Below are positions 7,718 to 14,435 of a DNA stretch of 20,639 nt, one piece after another. The stretch comes from Cytophaga sp051961495. GTDB lineage: Bacteria > Bacteroidota > Bacteroidia > Cytophagales > Cytophagaceae. Under the pieces are notes generated by a model. It did no database searches. It had not been told where the DNA came from and worked only from the letters and a program-made list of their open reading frames with translations. The stretch spans positions 1 to 20,639 of the forward strand of contig NZ_JBQCDF010000247.1 of NCBI RefSeq assembly GCF_051961495.1, in the 5' to 3' direction. The position numbers and the translations under genes are program-made. The stretch's first letter is position 1; each line of letters opens with the position of its first letter.

Positions 7718-9160
7718 TTATAAAGATTCAAGGAAACTAATCAGAGCAGCTCTGTCGGCAGCGTTCATATTGATGAATGCATTTTTTGAGAAAGTACCTT
7801 CGCCGCCATGCCAGATAATGGCCTCTTCCAGCGTACGCGCTCTTCCATCATGCAATAGAAAACGCCCTCCGTTTACCGTCTTGATCAGGCCAAGCCCCCA
7901 TAATGGTGGTGTTCTCCATTCATTGCCGGTTGCCAGATAATCCGGTCTGCCATCAGCAAGTTCACTGCCCATGTCATGCAATAAAAGATCTGTATATGGC
8001 CTGATCTTTTGATTGCTCAACGCGCTGACCGGATGCGTACCTGTTACAAAATAAGGTGTATGGCAAGCGCTGCATTTTGCCTGCGTGAATAATTCTTTTC
8101 CACGTAATACCTGATCATCTGCCCAGTTTCTGCGCGCCGGCACAGCAAGTGTCTGGCAATAGAAAATCAATTGATCCAAATCAGCATCCAACATCTCAGG
8201 CGTGCCGCCATTTGGCCAGGAACCATAATCAGTAACTTCATCACCAGTCAGGTTTTCATCTGTAAACAAGCGGTTGGTAATGCCCATATCACCCAACGAG
8301 GCGCCAGCCGTTTGCTGAGACAGCGTCGGCTGATTTGCTTTCCAGCCAAAACGGCCCAGGTCTGTAGTATTGGTTTCGTAGTTCCATACATAATTCGGCT
8401 TTCCGGAAATGCCATCTCCGTTGACATCTGCAATATCCGCCAGGGCCAGAATATCTGTTGCTGGAATAGCCTCCAACAAACCTAATCCCGGTAATTGCTG
8501 GGCAAGTCGGGGGCTATACATAATGTCCGAACTTAACGGTCCGTAACCAAGATCTGTAAACGTATATACAGGTGTGCGCAACTCATATGTTGTCCCGTCT
8601 TTATATTTTCCGGTTGTTGTAATATACGTAACGCTTACATTTCCTTCAGCAGTAGCGCTGGTTGTAGCTCCGGCATAAATACCGTGATTGCTTAACTGTC
8701 CGCCATATTGCGGATCACCCATCGGACCGCCATGCGCGTCTTCGCCGGAGACACTCAAACGGAACAACAAGCCTCCAAGATCGTCTCCCGGGTTTGCAGG
8801 CGGCAAGCCTCTTCCATCCAATTTATGACAGCCTGAACACGAACGCGCATTGAACAACGGCCCTAAACCATCCACGCCAGTTGTAGAAGAAGGCGCCACA
8901 ACCCAACTTGTTTTAAAAATAGAATTCCCCAGGCCAAATTTATTTTTTTCTGCCTGCGATAAATTAGCGGCAGCAAACCCGAAAGCATTCATGGATTTGT
9001 CAAATATAGTCGTAGCACCACCGGAAAGTTCTTCTCCGTCTTCTGCACCTGAATTCCTGGTTGGCGTCAAAGGATCATCAGACTTATGATGACAGAATTG
9101 CATCGTGGTCAAGGAAATAAATATAATGACCGTTAGGATTAAACTTGTTTTCTTAAACAT
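7718..9160 (-). CDS. Di-heme oxidoreductase (DHOR / DUF1111) lipoprotein
   Basis: 480 residues. The signal peptide ends at MQFC, so Cys23 is probably lipidated, followed by HHKSDD. Two c-type heme sites are visible: CSGCH at 108-112 and CSACH at 363-367. Conserved features of the DUF1111 family follow, such as LLHDMG (394-399) and FLLHDGRARTLEEAI (434-448). These proteins are often labelled thiol oxidoreductase and resemble di-heme cytochrome c peroxidases; their substrates are poorly known. The stop of the imelysin gene lies 23 bp upstream, so the two are co-transcribed. Imelysin-DHOR pairs are a known iron-regulated arrangement in Proteobacteria. By analogy with EfeO/EfeB (imelysin-domain protein plus heme peroxidase), it may oxidise iron or an iron ligand at the cell surface; that is inference. 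Confidence 0.93.
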   Translation of the reverse strand: MFKKTSLILTVIIFISLTTMQFCHHKSDDPLTPTRNSGAEDGEELSGGATTIFDKSMNAFGFAAANLSQAEKNKFGLGNSIFKTSWVVAPSSTTGVDGLGPLFNARSCSGCHKLDGRGLPPANPGDDLGGLLFRLSVSGEDAHGGPMGDPQYGGQLSNHGIYAGATTSATAEGNVSVTYITTTGKYKDGTTYELRTPVYTFTDLGYGPLSSDIMYSPRLAQQLPGLGLLEAIPATDILALADIADVNGDGISGKPNYVWNYETNTTDLGRFGWKANQPTLSQQTAGASLGDMGITNRLFTDENLTGDEVTDYGSWPNGGTPEMLDADLDQLIFYCQTLAVPARRNWADDQVLRGKELFTQAKCSACHTPYFVTGTHPVSALSNQKIRPYTDLLLHDMGSELADGRPDYLATGNEWRTPPLWGLGLIKTVNGGRFLLHDGRARTLEEAIIWHGGEGTFSKNAFINMNAADRAALISFLESL

Positions 9161-9183
9161 CGAGTGAATAAGGAAATAATGTA

Positions 9184-10347
9184 TTAGTTAATAATCATGC
9201 CCAATTTAGCACCTGCCGTCTGGATTTGTGCAGCTTCTTCGTGCAGGGCATCAATCGCATTCTGTACGCGGATTCTGCCGGCAGGGTTTGTTGTTACAAT
9301 TTCATTATCAAATGGTGCATGTATTGCTGCTATTTTCACATCTGCGTCATAGATTCTGTTTAAAACAATTGAATCTGTTTTAAAGTCTGCAGCTTTAACA
9401 AGTTCAGATAAACTTGTTCCTTTTACGATCGAACCATCGATACGAACATATTCACCCAGATACACATTTCTAATTCCCTTCTGACCAAGAATAATATCAT
9501 TATTTGTCTGATCACTGAAGCAGGATTGTTCCTGTTCCTGTTTTCCACTCGTTAAAGCGTTTTGCATGCGCTCTACAGACAATTCACCATCTGCATAACG
9601 GAAATCTCCCATGAAGATATTGGCAAGAGAACCTGAAACATCTGCAATAAACCGTGCTCTGTAATTCGATGCACCTGGCTTCCATTCACCAACCAGTGTA
9701 TTTAAATTGTCAATCAGCAAATCAATACATGCTAATAAGTACTGGCCTCTGCGAGCCTGATTTGAATTTGTACCTGACCCGTCTGTAATGTAATCTGTAT
9801 AAGGTCTGTCGCCAGGACCAGTTGCTGATAAATCCTGTCCCCATAATAAGAATTCAATGGCATGGTAGCCGCAGCTTACTCCATCTTCACCCTGAGTCTG
9901 ATTATTATTGGCAATCACTTCTTTACTGATTACAGGAAAGTTCGTGACATCATTAATAATCCCAGCTGTAGAATTTCCGTCTACATAATCAATATATGCT
10001 TCATCCAACGGCCAGGAATTTATTAAACCTTCAAGGCCTCTGTCATCATCAATCGGACCAGCATAAAAACGAAAAGCTTCACTTTGAATATATGGTGTAC
10101 GCGAAGCGATATAAGCAGCGCGTACAGTTTCCAAACCAGCCTGAGAAGGTGCGGCAATAAAATCTGCTGCTGCTGTTCTCAGATTCTGGGCTGTAATTTT
10201 TGAATCTTCATACGTTGCCAATACAATATTTGCATAATTTTCTACTACCAATGCCTTGTTATCGACAGGAGCAGGATCTTCTTTTTTCTTGCAGGAAAAC
10301 TGAGCCATTAATGCTGTCGCAATGGCCAAAACGTATATTCTTTTCAT
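9184..10347 (-). CDS. Imelysin-family lipoprotein with intact GxHxxE motif
   Basis: 387 residues. The signal peptide ends at AQFSC (Cys19), followed by KKKEDP. The family motif is intact as GYHAIE at 160-165, continuing FLLWGQDLS, the usual form in IrpA-type imelysins. A long helical region follows with conserved GDRPYTDY (178-185) and a C-terminal helix. Imelysins are iron-regulated envelope proteins of two four-helix bundles; a role in iron binding or uptake is the leading idea, and peptidase activity is doubtful. This is the first gene of a two-gene unit with the di-heme oxidoreductase. The 298 bp upstream holds a TAACTTTG -7 box and a 35-bp palindrome, so regulation by a dimeric DNA-binding protein is likely. 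Confidence 0.92.
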   Translation of the reverse strand: MKRIYVLAIATALMAQFSCKKKEDPAPVDNKALVVENYANIVLATYEDSKITAQNLRTAAADFIAAPSQAGLETVRAAYIASRTPYIQSEAFRFYAGPIDDDRGLEGLINSWPLDEAYIDYVDGNSTAGIINDVTNFPVISKEVIANNNQTQGEDGVSCGYHAIEFLLWGQDLSATGPGDRPYTDYITDGSGTNSNQARRGQYLLACIDLLIDNLNTLVGEWKPGASNYRARFIADVSGSLANIFMGDFRYADGELSVERMQNALTSGKQEQEQSCFSDQTNNDIILGQKGIRNVYLGEYVRIDGSIVKGTSLSELVKAADFKTDSIVLNRIYDADVKIAAIHAPFDNEIVTTNPAGRIRVQNAIDALHEEAAQIQTAGAKLGMIIN

Positions 10348-10386
10348 AATTGAATGTTGATGTATTATTTAATGATTATAGTTCAT

Positions 10387-10394
10387 CAAAGTTA
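10387..10394 (-). promoter_or_regulatory. Candidate -7 box of the imelysin-oxidoreductase unit
   Basis: The minus strand reads TAACTTTG, the same eight bases as the -7 box of the imelysin-HTTM unit. It lies 40 bp before the ATG. No TTG is present at -33; that space is filled by the palindrome at 10396-10430, which suggests the promoter needs an activator or is blocked by a repressor. Confidence 0.5.
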
Positions 10395-10395
10395 A

Positions 10396-10430
10396 CTATA
10401 TTAATTTAGACTTATTATAAATTAATATAG
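10396..10430. promoter_or_regulatory. 35-bp palindrome, putative operator copy 2
   Basis: Perfect 13-bp arms (CTATATTAATTTA at 10396-10408 and TAAATTAATATAG at 10418-10430) surround nine bases. The core at 10405-10421 reads TTTAGACTTATTATAAA and shares its centre (10413) with the larger palindrome. It covers the -33 region of the imelysin-oxidoreductase promoter. The stretch 10431-10645 upstream is AT-rich; apart from a weak hairpin at 10585-10616 (AATCGT/ACGATT), perhaps the 3' end of the regulator transcript, I see nothing in it. Confidence 0.6.
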
Positions 10431-10645
10431 ATTATACGGAAAAATTTTACAAAATATTAATTATCAAATAATTAAAATATTTACAAAGCTTGCAGATTTC
10501 ATACAGATTTTAATCAATGCCATTCACACTGATATTCAATGATTATTTTTTAATAAGCAATGATTGCAAATTCATTAAAAAATAAATCGTCCTCCCCCTT
10601 TCTGAAGAGAACGATTCAGACAATTAACACTATTAAAAAACAGAA

Positions 10646-11284
10646 TCAGTTCCTGGAAACAATTTTATTATCCAGTGCCCAGATGATTAAATCAGTGGAT
10701 TTCTTTACGCCTGCTTTTTTCATAATATTCCGGCGATGTGTTGCGATCGTTTTTTCGCTTATAAATAAGATGTCTGCGATCTGCTCATTAGAGCGTCCTT
10801 TACAGATATATCGGAGGATCTCCAGCTCACGATCAGAAAATATCGAATCCGGACTTTCATTATTTAAAAGCCCTTTCAGCAACACCTGTGTAACATCACT
10901 TACATAATACTCTTTATTATGATATACCTGCTGAACAGCATGCAGTAATTCATCGCGGGAAACATTTTTGCGTACAAAACCTGTAACACCCGCACGAATA
11001 GCCATTACCAAGGGCAGTTCACAATCACAATCAGAAATGATCAGGAATTTTACTTTGGAGTGCACATGTTTTAGTTCTTCAATCAGATTACGCACCGGCT
11101 GCTGGCACAAATTCAGCTCAAAAATCAACACATCGGGTTGAACATGCTGTATAGACTCTGCCAAATGATTTAAGTTGTTTGATTCTCCGACAATTTCAAT
11201 GTCTTTGCTTTGTTTCAATGACTTTTTAACACCTTCTCTTATTAGGTAATAATCGTCTGCTATATAAACTTTAATCTTATCCAT
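10646..11284 (-). CDS. NarL/FixJ-type response regulator with Glu at the phosphorylation site
   Basis: 212 residues from the start I prefer (ATG at 11284, MDKIKVYIADD). A longer frame opens at 11308, but it adds eight odd residues that overlap a perfect operator-like dyad. The receiver domain spans about 1-118, with the acidic pair Asp10-Asp11, Ser84 and Lys106 in place. The residue expected to be the phospho-acceptor Asp is Glu56 (PDVLIFELNL; codon GAG), so normal phosphorylation is unlikely and the domain may be locked or respond to another signal. A LuxR-type helix-turn-helix follows (about 148-205; SDRELEILRYICKGRSNEQIA...TIATHRRNIMKK). No sensor kinase is nearby. It is transcribed away from the sugar operon and toward the imelysin-oxidoreductase unit. 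Two copies of the shared dyad flank its promoter, so autoregulation is likely. Confidence 0.9.
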   Translation of the reverse strand: MDKIKVYIADDYYLIREGVKKSLKQSKDIEIVGESNNLNHLAESIQHVQPDVLIFELNLCQQPVRNLIEELKHVHSKVKFLIISDCDCELPLVMAIRAGVTGFVRKNVSRDELLHAVQQVYHNKEYYVSDVTQVLLKGLLNNESPDSIFSDRELEILRYICKGRSNEQIADILFISEKTIATHRRNIMKKAGVKKSTDLIIWALDNKIVSRN

Positions 11285-11288
11285 ATTA

Positions 11289-11305
11289 TTTAGAATAATT
11301 CTAAA
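11289..11305. promoter_or_regulatory. Putative operator, copy 3 (at the regulator start)
   Basis: TTTAGAATAATTCTAAA: perfect 7-bp arms around three bases. It lies 5 bp before the preferred ATG of the response regulator and just downstream of an imperfect -7 box (CTACTTTG on the minus strand, 11320 to 11313), so bound protein would cover the transcript start. Confidence 0.55.
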
Positions 11306-11346
11306 CATTATGCAAAGTAGTACTTTAATCTAACAAGACCTAATTA

Positions 11347-11363
11347 TTTAGAACTGGTCTAAA
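11347..11363. promoter_or_regulatory. Putative operator, copy 4 (between regulator and sugar operon)
   Basis: TTTAGAACTGGTCTAAA: TTTAGA/TCTAAA arms around five bases, 58 bp (centre to centre) from copy 3. Its centre is about 35 bp upstream of the regulator -7 box, as in copy 1. On the plus strand a loose -7 match (TACCTTTA at 11406) could drive the sugar operon. Confidence 0.55.
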
Positions 11364-11507
11364 CAAAAATAGTTTATCAGTTGATTATCAATTAAAAACA
11401 GCCAATACCTTTAGTTAATCCTGGTTGATTTTAGTAACAATTTCATAATTGCATCTTTTTCAGGTTGAAAACCATTTCTCCTAACTAGCATAAAATTAAT
11501 AACCGTT

Positions 11508-12248
11508 ATGGCACTCGCAATTATTCTTGCTGCAGGCAAAGGAACGCGCATGCGTTCATACTTACCGAAACCCCTTGTTTCTTTTAAAGAAAAACCGATT
11601 GTCCTCCACATCATAGAAGCATTTGAAAAAGCGGGCATTGAGGAAATTAACCTGATTGTTGGCTATGAAGCACCTAAGGTGATATCAGTGATTGAAGACA
11701 AAGCGAATTATATTCTTCAACCCAAACAAAACGGAACGGCCGATGCGGTGAAGCAGGCGAAAAACCATGTTCACTGGAAAGGACAGAATGTTTTTGTATT
11801 TGTCGGCGATGCTCCTTTGATCACACCTGAAACGATCCATGCACTGGAACTGCACCACATAAAGACAGGTGCCGGCTGCACCTTCCTTACAGCTACGTTT
11901 GACATTGATCTTCCTTATGCACGTGTAATAAGAAATGATGCCGGTGTTGTAATCGGCTGTGTCGAAGAACGTAACGCAAACAAGGAGCAATTAAAGATCA
12001 GAGAACTTCTCTCTTCGCATTTTATTTTTAAAGGTGATGATCTGTTTGAACTGCTTGACAGCATAGAACCTGATCCAAAGAATGATGAATACTATTTAAC
12101 AGACATCATTCAAATCTTTTTGTCTAAAGGCTTAAAAGTTGAAGCACTGTCAATTGACCACTACCAGGAACTGGTAGGCTTAAATACCCCGGAAGATCTG
12201 CAATGGGCAGAACAATTTGTTTCAAGCATACAACCCAACGTATTATGA
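11508..12248 (+). CDS. GlmU-type sugar-1-phosphate nucleotidyltransferase, stand-alone domain
   Basis: 246 residues, a single pyrophosphorylase domain without the left-handed beta-helix acetyltransferase of true GlmU. It has LAAGKGTRM (7-15) with Lys21 (PKPL), QPKQNGTADA (71-80), and GDAPLI (100-105) with the metal-binding Asp101. It also has EYYLTDII (194-201) and Asn226 in VGLN, which match GlmU metal-site and core positions. The GlmU stretch that contacts the glucosamine sugar (usually EINTG) is changed to ELLSS (166-170), so the substrate is probably not GlcN-1-P. Its stop overlaps the galK start as ATGA, and galM follows. From this context I infer UTP plus galactose-1-phosphate (or a related sugar phosphate) giving UDP-sugar and PPi in the cytoplasm; direct proof is lacking. 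Confidence 0.85.
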   Translation: MALAIILAAGKGTRMRSYLPKPLVSFKEKPIVLHIIEAFEKAGIEEINLIVGYEAPKVISVIEDKANYILQPKQNGTADAVKQAKNHVHWKGQNVFVFVGDAPLITPETIHALELHHIKTGAGCTFLTATFDIDLPYARVIRNDAGVVIGCVEERNANKEQLKIRELLSSHFIFKGDDLFELLDSIEPDPKNDEYYLTDIIQIFLSKGLKVEALSIDHYQELVGLNTPEDLQWAEQFVSSIQPNVL

Positions 12249-13405
12249 TCACGGAAAAAAATTTAACGGAGGCTGAACAACTGTTTACGAATGTATTTAA
12301 AACAGAGCCAGCCTTTATCAGCAAGGCTCCGGGAAGAATTAACATCATAGGCGAGCATACCGATTATAATTTCGGTTTATCAATGCCCTGCGCCATCAAT
12401 CGCTGGATCCTTGTTTCCTTCTCTCCAAGAAACGACAACCGCATGCATGTAATCAGCCATGATTTTCATGAGCAGCTGGAGATCGGGATGGATGAGCCTT
12501 ACACGCCAGACAACGATTGGAAAAAATATGTGTATGGGTGTATTGAAATCATTTCAGCACTGAAAAAACCTGAACATGGCTTTAATGCGTTCATACAGGG
12601 AAATGTCCCCGTGGGTTCGGGCGTATCTTCTTCTGCGGCACTTGAAGTTGCATTTATGAACGGGTTGAATGAATTATATAACCTGCAACTCGACCGACTT
12701 GCCATCATTAAATTATGTCAGCGTGTTGAACATGAATACCTGCATGTAAAAAGCGGCTTGCTGGATCAGTATGCATCGCAGTTTTCAAAGGCAAATAATT
12801 TCCTGGTGCTGGACTTTCAACAGATGTCGCACAGATATGTATCAGCTGCACTTGAAAATCATTGTTGGGTGCTATGCAATTCTATGGTTGCCCGTACGCT
12901 TGCAGGAAGTAAATACACCGAACGTGTTGAAGAAACGCAGCAGGCATTAAAAGAACTTAAAACATATTTTCCTGAGGTCAAACATTTCAGGGATATTAAA
13001 GAAGCGCACATTCCTGCATTAAAAAATCCGGTTCATCAAAAACGTATTAAACATTATGTGCTGGAAAACAAACGTGTTGAAGATTCGGTTCTTGCTTTAC
13101 AAAAAAATGATCTTACACGTTTCGGTGCTTTATTAAGCGCTTCTCATATTTCACTGCGTGACTTGTACGAAGTAAGCTGCACAGAAATTGATTTTCTGAT
13201 GGGGCAGGCTGTACTGCTTCCCTATTGTCTTGGCAGCAGGATCATGGGCGGTGGCTTTGGCGGCTGCACGATCAACCTGGTTGAAAAAGATAAAGCAAAA
13301 GAATTTTCCACGCACATAAAATCTGTATATAAAAAACAATTTAACAGGAACGCAGAAATCAATGAGTACCATGCTGTTGATGGCGCATCCATAATCCTTG
13401 TATAA
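12245..13405 (+). CDS. galK: Galactokinase
   Basis: 386 residues. A GHMP-family kinase that phosphorylates galactose at C1 with ATP. The galactokinase signature GRINIIGEHTDYN lies at 30-42 (Glu37, His38 and Asp40 contact the sugar). The ATP loop VPVGSGVSSSAA is at 121-132, the catalytic Asp174 in GLLDQ, and the third motif GGGFGGC near residue 337. One departure is Arg217 where many galactokinases have His in the NSxVxH stretch. I chose ATG 12245: the longer frame from 12203 adds residues encoded inside the preceding gene, while 12245 gives ATGA coupling with its stop. The next gene, galM, begins 2 bp after the stop. The sugar could be another C1-phosphorylated hexose, but galactose is the best guess. 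Confidence 0.92.
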   Translation: MITEKNLTEAEQLFTNVFKTEPAFISKAPGRINIIGEHTDYNFGLSMPCAINRWILVSFSPRNDNRMHVISHDFHEQLEIGMDEPYTPDNDWKKYVYGCIEIISALKKPEHGFNAFIQGNVPVGSGVSSSAALEVAFMNGLNELYNLQLDRLAIIKLCQRVEHEYLHVKSGLLDQYASQFSKANNFLVLDFQQMSHRYVSAALENHCWVLCNSMVARTLAGSKYTERVEETQQALKELKTYFPEVKHFRDIKEAHIPALKNPVHQKRIKHYVLENKRVEDSVLALQKNDLTRFGALLSASHISLRDLYEVSCTEIDFLMGQAVLLPYCLGSRIMGGGFGGCTINLVEKDKAKEFSTHIKSVYKKQFNRNAEINEYHAVDGASIILV

Positions 13406-13407
13406 AT

Positions 13408-14355
13408 ATGTTTAAAATCCAAACAGACGATTTTGAAGGAATTGAAGTGATTACATTAGTCAATACAATTTCTGAAGAATATGCCTCTATCATTCCTTCT
13501 CATGGCGGTACGATCCACGAATTGGTACTGCAAAAGGAAAATATTCTGTATGATATCATCAGCAGAAATGCAACCCGGGAAGAGCTTATAGCCGAAGAAA
13601 AGAATTATTACCGGGGTGCAAAATTAAGTCCGTTCCCAAACAGAATTAATAATGGCGAATATGAATTCAATGGCAACAGATATTCATTAAGGAAGAATGA
13701 CAATGATACGCATGCCTTGCATGGCCTGTTATGGAACAAAGATTTTACAATCATTGAACAGCAAACATCTCTGGAAGAAGCCATACTTATTTTAGAATAT
13801 TCATATCACAAAGAGGTTGAAGGTTATCCATTCTCTTATACAACAACCGTGAGCTACCAGCTTGACCTGAATGGTTTAACGGTATCCACTACTGTGTTGA
13901 ATACAACAGACACGCCAATTCCCATCGGCGATGGCTGGCATCCTTACCTTAGCACAGGGATAGAAATAAACCAGTTGAAACTTCAGATTCCTTCTACCAG
14001 AAGAATTGAAACAGATACTACTTTAATTCCTACAGGAAGAATTGTGGAAGAACATTTCTTTTCAGAATTATCGTCAATAGGAAATCAAACACTTGACACT
14101 TGTTTCATTCTGGATAAAGAAAATAAAACATCGGAAACAATTTTATTTGATGAAGAACAGAATATAAGTATTGTCTTGTGGCAGGAAACAGAAGATGCAT
14201 ATCCGTTCCTGCATATTTATACACCGCCAGACCGCATGTCGATCGCGTTGGAGCCCATCAGCTGCATCCCGGATATGTTTAACAACAAGGCTTCCATGGA
14301 TATCTTACAGGCCAATGAAAGCCGGCAATATACCTTTGGAATAAAAATCCGGTAG
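13408..14355 (+). CDS. galM: Aldose 1-epimerase (galactose mutarotase family)
   Basis: 315 residues. The enzyme interconverts the alpha and beta anomers of aldoses and supplies alpha-galactose to galactokinase. Catalytic positions are visible: His105 (HALHGLLW), the acid His178 (GDGWHPYL), and the base Glu282 (ALEPISCIPD). The conserved Asn-Arg near the N-terminal third (FPNRINNGEYEFNG, 76-89) is also present. There is no signal peptide, so it is cytoplasmic. It is the last gene of the operon, 2 bp after galK, and is followed 15 bp later by a perfect terminator. Confidence 0.93.
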   Translation: MFKIQTDDFEGIEVITLVNTISEEYASIIPSHGGTIHELVLQKENILYDIISRNATREELIAEEKNYYRGAKLSPFPNRINNGEYEFNGNRYSLRKNDNDTHALHGLLWNKDFTIIEQQTSLEEAILILEYSYHKEVEGYPFSYTTTVSYQLDLNGLTVSTTVLNTTDTPIPIGDGWHPYLSTGIEINQLKLQIPSTRRIETDTTLIPTGRIVEEHFFSELSSIGNQTLDTCFILDKENKTSETILFDEEQNISIVLWQETEDAYPFLHIYTPPDRMSIALEPISCIPDMFNNKASMDILQANESRQYTFGIKIR

Positions 14356-14369
14356 CACATTCAGATTGA

Positions 14370-14419
14370 AAAAGAGAAAGCCTTCATGCGTTTGCAAACA
14401 CATGAAGGCTTTCTCTTTT
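14370..14419. terminator. Two-way terminator between galM and the helicase
   Basis: Perfect 19-bp arms (AAAAGAGAAAGCCTTCATG at 14370-14388 and its complement at 14401-14419) with an A-tract on one side and a T-tract on the other. The 12-base loop contains its own 10-bp palindrome, GTTTGCAAAC. It lies between two convergent genes and can work on both strands. Confidence 0.93.
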
Positions 14420-14435
14420 AATAAATTAAAAATCT

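Noticed and set aside
8171..8485. Plus-strand frame of 104 codons opposite the oxidoreductase
   Set aside because: Antisense shadow of a gene with clear heme motifs; no homology of its own. The same holds for the other frames opposite def, rimO, ftsY, galK and the MORN gene.
10585..10616. Weak hairpin AATCGT/ACGATT as terminator of the response regulator
   Set aside because: Only six plus three pairs with a mismatch and no T-tract.
11285..11308. Longer start of the response regulator at 11308
   Set aside because: The extra MFRIILNN is not part of the receiver fold and is encoded by the operator-like dyad; the normal MDKIKVYIADD opening begins at 11284.
12203..12244. Longer start of galK
   Set aside because: These bases encode the end of the nucleotidyltransferase in another frame; ATG 12245 gives the usual ATGA coupling and a normal galactokinase N-terminus.
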